Shown: positions 9,247 to 18,144 of the stretch, one piece after another
Layout: each line of letters starts with the position of its first letter
How positions within the stretch are numbered: the stretch's first letter is position 1
DNA from: Streptomyces phaeoluteigriseus
GTDB lineage: Bacteria > Actinomycetota > Actinomycetes > Streptomycetales > Streptomycetaceae
NCBI RefSeq assembly: GCF_001896135.2
Contig: NZ_MPOH02000008.1
Coordinates: forward strand, 62,001-126,000
DNA: 64,000 nucleotides
Reading direction: 5' to 3'
Program-made: the position numbers and the translations under genes
Notes under the pieces: model-generated
Told to the model about the DNA's origin: nothing
The model's input: the letters and a program-made list of their open reading frames with translations, nothing else
The model's database searches: none

Positions 9247-10293
9247 TCAGCGGTCGAGGAGGGCGATTCGGATGGCTCGTTCGACGTGGGTGGCGGTGTT
9301 GGCGTGGCCCTCGGCGTTGGGGTGGACCAGGGTGACGCGCTTGTTGATGGGAGCGCAGTTCAGCAGGGTGCCGGGGAGCTTGGCAGGCCAGTAGTCCGCG
9401 GCGTCGCCGCAGATTCCCTCGACCCATTTGGTGTCCGCGGGCTGGCAGGCGTCGTGGCCCGCGCTGGAGGAGTAGACGTCGACGTAGCGGTCGCCGAAGA
9501 ACGACGTAACCTGCTGGATCGTGCTGTTCAGCGGCTTGAGGACGTCATCACGGAGCCAGTTGATGTCGGCGTGCTTGATCGGGCCCAGCTCGGTGAGCGA
9601 CGCGCGGTTGCAGTCGCTGCCCTCCTCCGGCAGGACGGCCGGATAGCCGACGGTGATCACCTTGGCGTTGGGTGCGGCCTGGTGCACCTTGGCCAGCATT
9701 TCGATGTACTCGCTCTGGACCCTGGCGAGCTTGTCCTGGATGTTCTCCTCCCTCTCGGGAGGGTTGGTGTAGTACTCGCGGCAGGACTTGCCTGGCGTCG
9801 CGCCCAGTTCGAGGCACTTGAGGAGCATGCCGCCGAAGGGCAGGCTGTTGCCGCCGACGCCGATGGTGAGGACGTCGGTCTTCTCGTTGAGCTTCGCTCG
9901 CTGGATCTGCTGGTCGACTGCGGGCCAGCCTCCTGCGGGGGGCTGGACAGGGCTGATCGGCGTCTGCTTGGTGTCGGCGATGTCGGTGATGGTGGCGTTG
10001 CCGCAGCTGACGTTGCTCAGGTGGACGTACTTGCCCGGTGGGAACTCGTCGAGCTCCCGCTCGACAACGCTGGGGTAGGCGTTGGAGGTGCGGTCGCAGC
10101 CGTCCCGCGACGTATTGCCGAGCGGGGGCTGCGGGGCTCCGACGAATCCGCCGGCGGTGTACGAATCACCCAGAGCGGCCCACTCGTACTGATCAGCCGC
10201 ACCAGCGGGGCCCGAGGGCAACAGTGCGGACACCGCCAGCGTGAGCCCCACGGCCAGTGCTCTCGTTCGCGGACGGGAGACGGGGTGCCGCAT
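9247..10293 (-). CDS. Secreted SGNH/GDSL-family lipase or esterase
   Basis: A secreted esterase of the SGNH hydrolase superfamily, about 348 residues. The start at 10293 gives a clean signal peptide (MRHPVSRPRTRALAVGLTL, hydrophobic to PAGAADQ), preferred over an upstream ATG at 10365 that would add 24 residues. Block I with the nucleophile serine is WAALGDSYTAGG. Block III is GVGGNSL, where the Asn of the oxyanion hole is retained although the usual GGND is altered. Block V with the catalytic His is HPNAEGH. Several cysteines in the mature part would form disulfides outside the cell. The gene appears to be single, with an inverted repeat upstream and a hairpin downstream. Confidence 0.9.
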   Translation of the reverse strand: MRHPVSRPRTRALAVGLTLAVSALLPSGPAGAADQYEWAALGDSYTAGGFVGAPQPPLGNTSRDGCDRTSNAYPSVVERELDEFPPGKYVHLSNVSCGNATITDIADTKQTPISPVQPPAGGWPAVDQQIQRAKLNEKTDVLTIGVGGNSLPFGGMLLKCLELGATPGKSCREYYTNPPEREENIQDKLARVQSEYIEMLAKVHQAAPNAKVITVGYPAVLPEEGSDCNRASLTELGPIKHADINWLRDDVLKPLNSTIQQVTSFFGDRYVDVYSSSAGHDACQPADTKWVEGICGDAADYWPAKLPGTLLNCAPINKRVTLVHPNAEGHANTATHVERAIRIALLDR

Positions 10294-10386
10294 GGCATCC
10301 CCAGGACAGGCCGACAGGACCGCCGAGGTGAGGGCTGCCAGTCGGCCCATAGACGTCGAACGCATCCACTGTCTCCATTCACTTCT

Positions 10387-10404
10387 CGTAGTCGCATGAC
10401 TACG
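10387..10404. promoter_or_regulatory. Inverted repeat upstream of lipase gene
   Basis: CGTAGTC-GCAT-GACTACG, a perfect 7-bp inverted repeat with a 4-bp spacer, about 95 bp upstream of the chosen lipase start. It could be an operator or an mRNA leader hairpin. Confidence 0.4.
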
Positions 10405-10486
10405 GAGTGAACGTAGACGGGGGCATGTGATCCCCGGACGGGTGCGCCGGGTAAACCACCCGAGCGTATTGTGCCGATGCTCTGGG

Positions 10487-10615
10487 CTACGGTGAGTGCG
10501 CCGGGTGGCCGCCCTGGCCGTCGGTGGAGATCAAGTCGATGAAGCTGGGAAGGCTTTGGCTGAGCTCCGCCACGAAGGTGTCCTTGGCCTGGCCGAGCGT
10601 GTCGGCCAGGCCCAT
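10487..10615 (-). CDS. Possible 42-residue ORF
   Basis: An ATG-initiated 42-codon frame (starting MGLADTLGQAKDTFVAEL, ending GHPAHSP) has very strong G/C bias at third positions, unlike random sequence. No ribosome site is evident and no family is recognised. A strong hairpin sits just upstream at 10629-10657. It may be a small gene or the surviving 3' end of a longer one. Confidence 0.3.
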   Translation of the reverse strand: MGLADTLGQAKDTFVAELSQSLPSFIDLISTDGQGGHPAHSP

Positions 10616-10628
10616 GCAGTTGCTTCAT

Positions 10629-10657
10629 GGGCCCCGGCGGCGAAACCGCCGGGGCCC
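10629..10657. terminator. 12-bp perfect hairpin
   Basis: Perfect 12-bp stem (10629-10640 with 10646-10657) with a CGAAA loop and no U tract. It sits upstream of the small minus-strand ORF and could act as a bidirectional terminator. Confidence 0.5.
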
Positions 10658-11044
10658 CACTGCTGTGATCTGTCGCCCGGCCCTCGAGCTGGGCTACTCG
10701 TCTCTGGTCTGTGCCTGGGGGGTGGGAGGAGCCCGGCATCGAACGCATTGAATTGGCTAAAACGCACCCACTCCGGAACGCGGCGGACTACCGGACACCC
10801 GGGCAACCGCGCCCTCGCGCCGGAACACCCGAGGAGGGCCACTACCGACGTAAGCGCACTGCATGCGCGGGACGGCCAGTTCGCGGACCCCGACGGGGAC
10901 TGGCCAACACCATGGCCTCTACCCCCGATGACGTGGCCGCCGCGGGCGGCGTGAGAGGCGCAGTTGTCCCCGGCCCCGCGGGCCATGCAGAGATGTCCGG
11001 CCGGGGGTGTGTTCGCCTCTCGCGGTTGCTGTGAGTTCGGTGGC
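10658..11044. other. Gene-free stretch
   Basis: About 390 bp in which no coding sequence, repeat or RNA gene could be recognised. Confidence 0.35.
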
Positions 11045-11078
11045 CGTGCCCGGGCTGGCGGTGGCTAGCCCGGGCACG
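11045..11078 (-). terminator. Hairpin at the end of the glycine-rich ORF
   Basis: Perfect 12-bp stem (11045-11056 with 11067-11078) with a 10-nt loop. It overlaps the stop codon of the minus-strand glycine-rich ORF, supporting that ORF as a transcribed unit. Confidence 0.55.
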
Positions 11079-11292
11079 GGGGGTGTCGCCAGGTGCTGAC
11101 GACTGCCCCGTCACCGCCATGGGCGCCTGCAGTCCCCTTGTGGCTGGAGAGTCCGGCCCTGCCGTCCAGGCCTATCCACTTCTCGCCCTTGGCGTTGCCG
11201 ACGTTGAGTTCCCACTCGCCTCCCTGGCCGCCGTCGCCGCCGCCGGTGCCGTGCGCTCCTCGGCCACCGTTTCCGCCGGCACCGTAGGACAT
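11065..11292 (-). CDS. Small glycine-rich hypothetical protein
   Basis: A 75-residue product starting MSYGAGGNGGRGAHG, then Gly-rich to about residue 26, then a more ordinary segment (WELNVGNAKGEKWIG) and a second Gly/His stretch. It has no signal peptide and no recognised family. A perfect 12-bp hairpin overlapping the stop codon argues for a real transcription unit. The length and glycine content could suit a structural or exported peptide, but this is speculative. Confidence 0.4.
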   Translation of the reverse strand: MSYGAGGNGGRGAHGTGGGDGGQGGEWELNVGNAKGEKWIGLDGRAGLSSHKGTAGAHGGDGAVVSTWRHPPCPG

Positions 11293-11482
11293 GCGTCCGC
11301 TACGGCGAGCTGGTGGACAACACGGGCGGCACGATCTCCCTGTTCATCACACTGATCGAGTCTGCGGCGCCTCACCGCACGGATTTCACCCACCTCGCTC
11401 AGACGGGGCCTGGCGGCGCTCGGCGCCCAAAGGCTGTGTTCCGCGCCCGCACTCTTCCCCCCCCCCGCACTCTTCCCCGCGC

Positions 11483-11925
11483 CTACTGGTGCACGAGGGC
11501 GGTGAACGAGGGGCGCTGCAGGGCCTCGGCGAGTGATGTGCGCCAGTCCGGTAGTACGGGTAGGCCCGCCGCGGCCCAGCGGGCGTGACCGAGGACGCTG
11601 AAGGCGGGCCGGGAGGCAGCGCGTGGGACCGCCGCCGATGTGGTCGGGCGGACACGGTCCGGATCGAGTCCGCTGAGTTCGTATGCCGCGCGGGCCAGGC
11701 CGTACCAGGTGGTGTGGCCGGTCGCGGTGGCATGGTGGACACCGGGCGGGGCCTTGTCCGCGCGGCCGAGCATCACCAGGAGGCGAGCCAGATCGTGCGT
11801 CCAAGTTGGCTGCCCATACTGATCGTTAACGACCTCGACGGTGCTCCTGCGGGCGGCCAGGCCGAGCATGGTGGCGACGAAGTTTTGGCCGTGCTCGCCG
11901 TAGAGCCAGGCGGTGCGCGACGTCG
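11483..11925 (-). pseudogene. rfbD: dTDP-4-dehydrorhamnose reductase, C-terminal remnant
   Basis: The minus-strand frame matches the C-terminal half of RfbD/RmlD-type reductases: RTAWLYGEHGQNFVATML, VVNDQYGQPTWTHDLA, ATGHTTWYGLARAAYELSG and FSVLGHARWAAAGLPVLPDW. The N-terminal Rossmann fold with the GxxGxxG motif and the YxxxK catalytic pair are missing. The homologous sequence stops abruptly near 11925, so it is a truncated copy. No other deoxysugar gene is in the window. Confidence 0.75.
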
Positions 11926-12216
11926 GCTGCGGCGATGCCGGCGGCTCTCGGGCCCTCATCCACAAGTACTGGCTCCGCACCATGCAGAGTTGCCGAATTG
12001 GGCAATGGCGCCGGGGGAGAGCCGGGCCCGGACGGTACCAGCGGACGGGATGGCGTCAGCGTCCGGCGCTGTCCCGGCGGCGTCGACGCCGACCTGCACC
12101 ACCAGCTCGGGACACCCGAGGGTGACCGTCAAGGCGCGACAGCGCCGTCGGGAGCCTCGACGCGAGCAGCCTCTCCATGCGCACCGCTCTCGGGCCCGCA
12201 GTGGTCGCGCGACGCC
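11926..12216. other. Gene-free stretch
   Basis: About 290 bp between the rfbD remnant and the next gene. No gene or repeat seen. Confidence 0.3.
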
Positions 12217-13389
12217 CTACCAGTCGCGGACGGATTCGCAGCCCTCGGTCAAGCCCTTGCCGGCCCAGGCCAGGTCGGCTCCCGACGCGGCTTCAGCCTC
12301 GGTGATGATGGCGTCGAGCGCGTCGTAGAGGTCTTCGCGCTCAACGGTCTCGATGAATCCGGCGCGTTCGTCGAGTTCGTTGAAGGCTTCGCCGAACTGT
12401 TCCCCGAGCTCGACAAGCCTGGGTGTCAGGACGTCCGCCGAATGCCCCGACGCCAGCACAGCCAGCACCGCGCGCCGCGTCGCTTTGTACTGCGCCAACG
12501 CCTTCTTGTAGATCGCGGCACTGATCTGCTCGCGGCCGTCCCAGTCCCGGAGCGGATTGTTCAGGTTCTCGGCGAGCCACTCGGGCTTCCGAGGCTTGGC
12601 GATCCTGAGGTAGACGCCCTGGGGCTCCTCGGGACGCCAGGCTCTCTTCATCGCCGTCGCATACTCCGCGGGGACACTGACCAGTTCCAACGACTCCAGC
12701 GCCGGTACACGCCGCGGCAGGAGGCAGTCCGCCTCGGTCATCCCGAAGACGTCGGAGAGCATGAGGTGCTTCAGCGAAGTCAACTCATTGAGGCTCGATG
12801 CCGTCGACAAGGTCACCGGCCCGACGAGCGTCAGGCCGGTCAGCGCCGGATACCGCTCGACGAGCCGGGCACAGTCCAGTGACTGCACAGCCCGAACCGT
12901 CAGCCGACGCGTCTCCTCGTCAGGATCTGCGGGCCCGGCGAGAGGGTCGTTCAATTCGGTGTCGGTGATGGTCTTCGCCCACGGGTCAGACCACTTGGAC
13001 TCGTCGCCCTGCTGTCGGCGACGCTCCAGGGTTAGATCGAGCCCCATGCCCCATCCGAACGCGTAGCTGTTCGGCGGCTGTTCGTGCAGCAGCGGCAGTG
13101 TCCCGATGACCTTGTAGCTCCGACGGAGCACCCACTCGTAGTGGCAATGTGCCGGCTGCCCCGTGAAAGAACCCCGCGTGCGCGAAAGCGGCGCGACTTC
13201 GCCGAGGTCAGCGACCGACATCGGCTCTGGGCCGGACCAGTCGAGGTGCAGGACTCCCGCGAGCTGGTGGTCCGGGTCGAGATGGGTGATCTGTGCCGCT
13301 GTCCACTCGCCGAGATACTCGGAGAACGCCGCGACGACATCGCCCGGGACGATGTGTCTGGGAGGTGTTGGTGCCTGGAGGGTAGCCAT
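12217..13389 (-). CDS. Leucine-rich-repeat-like hypothetical protein
   Basis: A 390-residue protein starting MATLQAPTPPRHIVPGDVV. The first ~180 residues include a small beta-rich domain (VVAAFSEYLGEWTAAQIT). Residues ~185-290 contain leucine-rich stretches (LTGLTLVGPVTLSTA, LTSLKHLMLSDVFGM, VPALESLELVSVPAE) resembling degenerate leucine-rich repeats. The last ~100 residues are a charged helical region ending ADLAWAGKGLTEG. No signal peptide or membrane segment. Function unknown; protein-protein interaction is plausible from the repeats. The ATG at 13389 is chosen because the frame upstream lacks coding character. Confidence 0.75.
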   Translation of the reverse strand: MATLQAPTPPRHIVPGDVVAAFSEYLGEWTAAQITHLDPDHQLAGVLHLDWSGPEPMSVADLGEVAPLSRTRGSFTGQPAHCHYEWVLRRSYKVIGTLPLLHEQPPNSYAFGWGMGLDLTLERRRQQGDESKWSDPWAKTITDTELNDPLAGPADPDEETRRLTVRAVQSLDCARLVERYPALTGLTLVGPVTLSTASSLNELTSLKHLMLSDVFGMTEADCLLPRRVPALESLELVSVPAEYATAMKRAWRPEEPQGVYLRIAKPRKPEWLAENLNNPLRDWDGREQISAAIYKKALAQYKATRRAVLAVLASGHSADVLTPRLVELGEQFGEAFNELDERAGFIETVEREDLYDALDAIITEAEAASGADLAWAGKGLTEGCESVRDW

Positions 13390-13694
13390 GCCCCGCAGAC
13401 TATTCGGCACCACCGACAGCTCCCGGTCCCCGGTGGGGCGACGCGACGCACCCCCGGTTCTGCCCCCGGCCACCGGCCCGGCCACCCATGGCAGGTCAGA
13501 GCAGGACGACAGTACGCCGGGGGCTGTGTGCCGGGGCACTTGCGTGCGTCCGGGCAGCGCAGCCGGACACCGGGCTGCCGGGATCGCGTGTCGTGCGGTT
13601 GGATGTCGCGGCGGTCGCCCACCGTCCGCAACGGATCTCACCGAACCCGGCGGTGCCGCCGGTACGGCCGCAAGATGTGTACCAGAACCGTAAA
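13390..13694. other. Intergenic stretch
   Basis: About 305 bp between two minus-strand genes. No gene recognised; presumably holds the promoter of the leucine-rich-repeat-like gene. Confidence 0.35.
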
Positions 13695-14813
13695 TCAGGC
13701 GGCGACGGGTTCCCGCTCGCGGTCCGGGGTTGTGACCTTGGGCTTCTTGTTGGGCAGTGAGAGCCGGACGACCTTGTGCCAGGCGGAGAACACCTGCTTG
13801 GGCAGCGGGCCGGTGACGTACTCCAGCTCGTACTTCTCGAACAGCGCGCGCACCTTCACCGCGACCTCGGCGTAGCGGTTGCTCGGCAGGTCCGGGAAGA
13901 GGTGGTGCTCGATCTGGTGTGACAGGTTGCCGGTCATGAAGTGCATGGCCTTGCTGCCGCTGATGTTCGCCGAGCCCATCATCTGGCGCAGGTACCACTG
14001 GCCGCGCGTCTCGCCCTTGATCGACCGGCGCTCGAAGACCTGTACGCCCTCGGGGAAGTGCCCGCACATGATCACCGAGTGGGACCAGAGGTTGCGGACC
14101 AGGTTCGCGGTGAACGTGGCGGCGAGCGTGGTGAGGAACGAGGGGCCCGACAGCAGCGGGTGGACCACGTAGTCCTTGAGCACCTGCTTGCGGATCTTGC
14201 GGCCCACGGCCTTGGCCCGCGCGCGGAACTCCGGGTTGTTGCGGCGGCGCTTGTGCAGGTTCTTGCCCAGCTCCAGGTCGTACGCCGCGATGCCGTACTC
14301 GAAGAAGCAGGCGTTGAGGAAGTTCCACAACGGCTGGCCGAGGTGGAAGGGGTGCCACTTCTGGTCCTCGTCGACGCGCATGATGCCGTAGCCGAGATCG
14401 TTGTCCTTGCCGATCACGTTGGTGTACGTGTGGTGCAGCTCGTTGTGCGAGTGCTTCCACTGCTCGGACGGCGAGACGTGGTCCCACTCCCAGGTGGTGG
14501 AGTGGATCTTCGGGTCCCGCATCCAGTCCCACTGGCCGTGCAGGATGTTGTGGCCGATCTCCATGTTGTCCATGATCTTCGCCACGGACAGCCCGGCGGT
14601 GCCGAGCAGCCACGCGGGCGGGAAGAACGAGAACAGCAGCACGCCCCTGCTGACCAGCTCGAGCTTGCGCTGCGCCGAGATGACCTTGCGGATGTAGGCG
14701 GCGTCCTTCTCGCCGCGGCTGGCGATCACCTCGTCGCGGATCGCGTCCAGTTCGCGGCCCAGCTCCTCGATCTGCTCCGCGGTCAGGTGGGCGGTGGGGT
14801 CGATGGCGGTCAA
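13695..14813 (-). CDS. Membrane fatty acid (acyl-CoA) desaturase, DesA3-like
   Basis: A 372-residue di-iron membrane desaturase. The three histidine boxes are visible: HNILHG (about residue 87), HNELHH (about 123) and HQIEHH (about 305). Hydrophobic segments lie around residues 55-80 and 220-240. Enzymes of this family insert a double bond, typically delta-9, into acyl chains in the cytoplasmic membrane and need an electron-transfer partner. That partner is the gene just upstream, 7 bp away on the same strand, encoding a FAD/2Fe-2S reductase. The pairing mirrors the mycobacterial DesA3-Rv3230c system. Regulation is probably by the divergent PucR-type gene. Confidence 0.93.
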   Translation of the reverse strand: MTAIDPTAHLTAEQIEELGRELDAIRDEVIASRGEKDAAYIRKVISAQRKLELVSRGVLLFSFFPPAWLLGTAGLSVAKIMDNMEIGHNILHGQWDWMRDPKIHSTTWEWDHVSPSEQWKHSHNELHHTYTNVIGKDNDLGYGIMRVDEDQKWHPFHLGQPLWNFLNACFFEYGIAAYDLELGKNLHKRRRNNPEFRARAKAVGRKIRKQVLKDYVVHPLLSGPSFLTTLAATFTANLVRNLWSHSVIMCGHFPEGVQVFERRSIKGETRGQWYLRQMMGSANISGSKAMHFMTGNLSHQIEHHLFPDLPSNRYAEVAVKVRALFEKYELEYVTGPLPKQVFSAWHKVVRLSLPNKKPKVTTPDREREPVAA

Positions 14814-14820
14814 GGTGCTC

Positions 14821-15876
14821 CTACCGTTCGATGTCGCAGGGGCCCGCCGCGGCGGACACGCAGGTCTGGATGAGGACGCCCGGCTCGGCCTCGGTGATCT
14901 CGCCGGTGCGCAGGTCGCGGACGGCGCCCGCCTTGAGCGGCGTGACGCAGCCGAAGCAGATGCCCATGCGGCACCCGGAGGGCATGAGCACCCCGGCCTC
15001 CTCGCCGATGTCCAGCAACGGCGTGGCGCCGTCCGCGTCGACGGTCTTGCCGGTGGCGCTGAACGTGACCTCGCCGCCGTCGCCGGCGACGACGATGCTG
15101 GGGCGGAAGCGTTCGGTGTGCAGGCGCTCTTGGACGCCGTGCTGGATCCAGTGCTCCTCGGCGGCGTCGAGCAGGCCCGCGGGCCCGCAAGCCCAGGTCT
15201 CGCGCTCGGCCCAGTCGGGCACGAGTTCGTCGAGACGGGCGATGTCGAGCATGCCGTCCGTGTCGGTGTGCACCTCGGTGAGCCGCAGCTTCTTGTCCGC
15301 GACGAGGTCGTGCAGTTCGTTGCGGAAGATCACGTCTTGCGGCTGTGGCGCGCAGTGGACCATGACGGCGTCGTCGAACTCGGTGTCGCGCAGCATGCCC
15401 ATCACGGGCGTGATGCCGCTGCCGGCCGTCAGGTAGAGCACCTTGGCGGGCTTGGCCTGCGGCAGCACGAAGTCACCGGTCGCCTGGTCGAGCTGGATCA
15501 GCGTGCCCGGTTTCGCCCTGCGGACCAGGTGGTTGCTGACCTTGCCGTCCGGGATCGCCTTCACGGTGATCGTGACGCGGCCGTCCTGGCGGTTCGTCGG
15601 CGAGGTGATGGAGTAGGCACGCCACAGGCGCACCCCCTCGACGTCGACCCCGATCCGCACGTACTGACCGGCTGTGTGGCCACGCCAGCCCCGTCCCGGC
15701 CTGATCACGATGGTCGCGGCGTCCCCCGTCTCGGGGTGCACGGCCTCGATGCGCCCACGCAGGTCAGCGCCCGCGCGCAGCGGGCTGACCAGGTCGAGGT
15801 AGTCCGACGGCAGCAGTGGCGTCGTGACCATCTCCAGCATTTTCCACGCCCTGCTGCGGAGGGCTGTACTCGTCAT
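14821..15876 (-). CDS. Ferredoxin-NAD(P) reductase with C-terminal 2Fe-2S domain
   Basis: A 351-residue electron-transfer protein for the desaturase downstream. Order of domains: a FAD-binding barrel (RAYSITSP at about residue 100), an NAD(P)-binding domain (LTAGSGITPVMGML, and WACGPAGLL), and a C-terminal plant-type ferredoxin domain with the cluster ligands C-x4-C-x2-C (GCRMGICFGC) and a final Cys (IQTC). The start at 15876 begins MTSTALRSRAWK. It forms a two-gene operon with the desaturase (7 bp gap) and is divergent from the PucR-type regulator. Closest functional analogy is the oxidoreductase Rv3230c of Mycobacterium; this is by family knowledge. Confidence 0.93.
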   Translation of the reverse strand: MTSTALRSRAWKMLEMVTTPLLPSDYLDLVSPLRAGADLRGRIEAVHPETGDAATIVIRPGRGWRGHTAGQYVRIGVDVEGVRLWRAYSITSPTNRQDGRVTITVKAIPDGKVSNHLVRRAKPGTLIQLDQATGDFVLPQAKPAKVLYLTAGSGITPVMGMLRDTEFDDAVMVHCAPQPQDVIFRNELHDLVADKKLRLTEVHTDTDGMLDIARLDELVPDWAERETWACGPAGLLDAAEEHWIQHGVQERLHTERFRPSIVVAGDGGEVTFSATGKTVDADGATPLLDIGEEAGVLMPSGCRMGICFGCVTPLKAGAVRDLRTGEITEAEPGVLIQTCVSAAAGPCDIER

Positions 15877-15907
15877 GGCTCCAGCTTGCTGCGCCTCAAG
15901 GCGTAAA

Positions 15908-15923
15908 GTCCTGACCGCAGGAC
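15908..15923. promoter_or_regulatory. Inverted repeat between divergent reductase and pucR genes
   Basis: GTCCTG-ACCG-CAGGAC, a perfect 6-bp inverted repeat, in the 87-bp intergenic region. CGTAAA occurs on both sides of it as a direct repeat. It is the best candidate operator for the PucR-type protein acting on both directions. Confidence 0.45.
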
Positions 15924-15963
15924 GTAAATCTGGCTGGCTGAATTGTTCGCAGGGAATAGAAAC

Positions 15964-17103
15964 GTGAGCCATGCAATCCGGAGGGCCAGCGAACTGGCCC
16001 TGGATGAGACGACGGTCACCGCACTTCGGGCCGCGCTGAAGACCACCGCCGACGAGGTCGTCCAGGCGATCATCGACGAGGTCCCTCCCTACGCCAACGC
16101 CCTTTCGGGCAGCATGGGCGGCACCATCCGCCGAGCCGTACGCACCGCCCTGGGGCACTACCTGGACCTCGCGAGCGGGAACGCCACAGGCGGCGACGCC
16201 GGTGACGCGGCCTACGAGCTGGGCCGCGGCGAGGTGCGCGACGGCCGTTCGATGGACGCCCTGCTCAGCGCCTACCGCGTCGGCGCCCGCGTGGCCTGGC
16301 GATGCCTGGCAGCGGGTGCCGTACCCGCGGGTCTGCCCGCCGCCGAGGTCGCCAAGTTCGCCGAGCTGACCTTCGCCTACATCGACGAGCTGTCCGCCGC
16401 GAGCGCCGCGGGCCACGCCGACGAACTGGCCGCCCAGGGCAGGGCCCACGAGCGCCACCTGGAACACCTGGCCCGCGACCTCCTCGCCGGCGCGAGCCCG
16501 GACGTGCTGCTGGTCTCTGTTCAACGGGCCGGGTGGCAGCCCCCGGTTTCGCTGACCGCGGTCCTGCTGCCCGCCGCCCAGGCCCGGCCTGCCTACCGCG
16601 CGCTCGACCCGGGCACCCTCGTCCTCGACGATCTGCCGGACGCCACCGGTGTACTGCTCGTCCCCGATGCCGACCGATCACACCTCTTGCGGCAGCTGAC
16701 CGACCGCACCGCCGTGGTCGGCCCGGCCCGGCCATGGACTCGTGCGTCCGCCTCGTACGCACGAGCCGTACGCGCGCGCTCCCTCTCCTCCGATATCCGC
16801 GACACCGAGGACCACCTGCCCGAGCTGGTGCTGAGCGCCGACGCGGACGCGTTCGCGGACCTGCGTGCCCGAGCCCTCGCACCGTTGCGGACCGTGCCTG
16901 TAGCGACCGCGCGGCGGCTGGAGGAGACGTTGCGGGCGTGGTTGCTGCACCAGGGCAGGCGGGACGAGACGGCGGCGGCGTTGTTCGTCCATCCCCAGAC
17001 AGTCCGGTACCGGATGTCGCAGCTGCGGGAGCTGTTTCCGGATCTCGCCTCGCCACACCGGGTCCTTGAACTGACGATGGCGGTCGGTCTTCGGGTCAGC
17101 TGA
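15964..17103 (+). CDS. PucR-type helix-turn-helix regulator
   Basis: A 379-residue regulator from a GTG start. The C-terminal ~60 residues carry the PucR/CdaR helix-turn-helix (RRDETAAALFVHPQTVRYRM followed by SQLRELFPDL). The N-terminal ~180 residues are a helical sensor-like domain (RAALKTTADEVVQAIIDEV). It lies divergent from the desaturase/reductase operon, with an inverted repeat between, so control of fatty acid desaturation is the likely role; in other actinomycetes related regulators sit beside the same pair. The 3' end is duplicated: the last 36 bp including the stop codon are repeated immediately downstream with two mismatches. Confidence 0.88.
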   Translation: MSHAIRRASELALDETTVTALRAALKTTADEVVQAIIDEVPPYANALSGSMGGTIRRAVRTALGHYLDLASGNATGGDAGDAAYELGRGEVRDGRSMDALLSAYRVGARVAWRCLAAGAVPAGLPAAEVAKFAELTFAYIDELSAASAAGHADELAAQGRAHERHLEHLARDLLAGASPDVLLVSVQRAGWQPPVSLTAVLLPAAQARPAYRALDPGTLVLDDLPDATGVLLVPDADRSHLLRQLTDRTAVVGPARPWTRASASYARAVRARSLSSDIRDTEDHLPELVLSADADAFADLRARALAPLRTVPVATARRLEETLRAWLLHQGRRDETAAALFVHPQTVRYRMSQLRELFPDLASPHRVLELTMAVGLRVS

Positions 17104-17139
17104 GAACTGACGCTGGCGGTCGGTCTTCGGGTCAGGTGA
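17068..17139 (+). repeat. 36-bp tandem duplication at the pucR 3' end
   Basis: 17068-17103 and 17104-17139 are adjacent 36-bp copies differing at two positions. The first encodes the last 11 residues (ELTMAVGLRVS) plus stop, the second would encode ELTLAVGLRVR plus stop. This is either a recent slip duplication or a scar of a recombination at the gene end. Confidence 0.85.
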
Positions 17140-17709
17140 TGCGTACGTCGGCCGTCCACGACCGCGTCGTCCGGGAGCGGGTCCAGGAATCGTGCTTCGT
17201 TCTCGGTCATCAGCTGGCTCATGCGGCCCGGGGAAGCGGGTATGAGCCAGCGCCGATTCGGGGGTTGATGTGCAGGCCAAACAAGGCCTCCGGAAGCCCG
17301 TCGGGGGCGCTGCCTCCGAGAAGCGCGGTGGCGGATACGGCTCGACCGGATCCGGTGGTCGATGCGCACCGGCCTGCTCGTCGACGCGCTCATCGAGCAT
17401 CTGGTCGGTGGCCTGTGCGGCTATGCCCTCGAGACAGCTTTCATGTCGTCGTGGGGGGGGCGCTGCCCTGGCACGAGCTGACCCAGCTCCACGGGCGCGC
17501 GCCGGGCGGCAGCTGGGTGACCGGCGGGGCGACCAGGTCGGGTCACCAGGGACGGGGACTGGGCCGCTCACGCCGGGGACCACAGTGGTTCTGCGACGAC
17601 CCCGTGCCTCCCCTCCGACAGGTCAGCCGGACGACCGACCGGGCCGGCCTGGCACTCCGCGCGAGGGATGATGGGGATGCAACGACGGAACGTGAGGTCA
17701 GGAGCTTGC
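17140..17709. other. Gene-poor stretch
   Basis: About 570 bp with no recognisable intact gene. Short high-GC3 frames on both strands (for example a minus-strand one starting MSQLMTENEARF at about 17222) suggest remnants. A run of eight G residues occurs near 17452-17460. Confidence 0.3.
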
Positions 17710-18048
17710 ATGGCGAATCGGGTTCACCGGCCCCGTGAGGACGCGGAGTTCGATTTCATCCTCGGGATGAGCGCAGTTCCGGTCCTCGCATACTTCATCG
17801 GGACGTGGCCCAAGGCGATCGAGCCCTGCCGGGTGATGGACCTCGTCGTGGGTGGCATCGCCGACGACTACACGGGCCGCCTGACCGCCGTCCGCACCGA
17901 CATCACGCGTTGTCCGGCCGCAACCGAGCGATACGGGATCACCGCAGCCCCGTCCTACGTCCTGCTGAAGGAGGGGGAGGTGGTGGCGCACGGCACGGGG
18001 CCTATGACCATCGCCGAGGTACGGAACTTCCTGGAGGGCCACCTCTGA
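17710..18048 (+). CDS. Thioredoxin-fold protein with altered active site
   Basis: A 112-residue thioredoxin-like protein. The fold is recognisable (VPVLAYFIGTWPKAIEPCRV, then TAVRTDITRCPAATERYGI, then APSYVLLKEGEVVAHGTGP). The usual WCGPC active site is replaced by W-P-K-A-I-E-P-C, so only the second cysteine remains and a normal dithiol exchange is not expected. A cis-Pro equivalent is present after Ala-Ala in ITAAPSY. The start is set by AGGAG at 17699-17704. Such single-Cys thioredoxin-like proteins are common in Streptomyces; function unknown. Confidence 0.85.
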   Translation: MANRVHRPREDAEFDFILGMSAVPVLAYFIGTWPKAIEPCRVMDLVVGGIADDYTGRLTAVRTDITRCPAATERYGITAAPSYVLLKEGEVVAHGTGPMTIAEVRNFLEGHL

Positions 18049-18144
18049 GCGGCCGCTGCGGCACGTGGCCGCGCCGCCCGTCACGTCGCGTCCATGGAAG
18101 CTGCGCCGCCTGAGACACCCTGGGGCTTCAGACACCCCCACAGG

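Noticed and set aside
13390..14613. Long minus-strand extension (798 codons) upstream of the leucine-rich-repeat-like gene
   Set aside because: The upstream part lies in the wrong frame of the desaturase gene and has no coding-like pattern; the ATG at 13389 fits the recognisable protein start.
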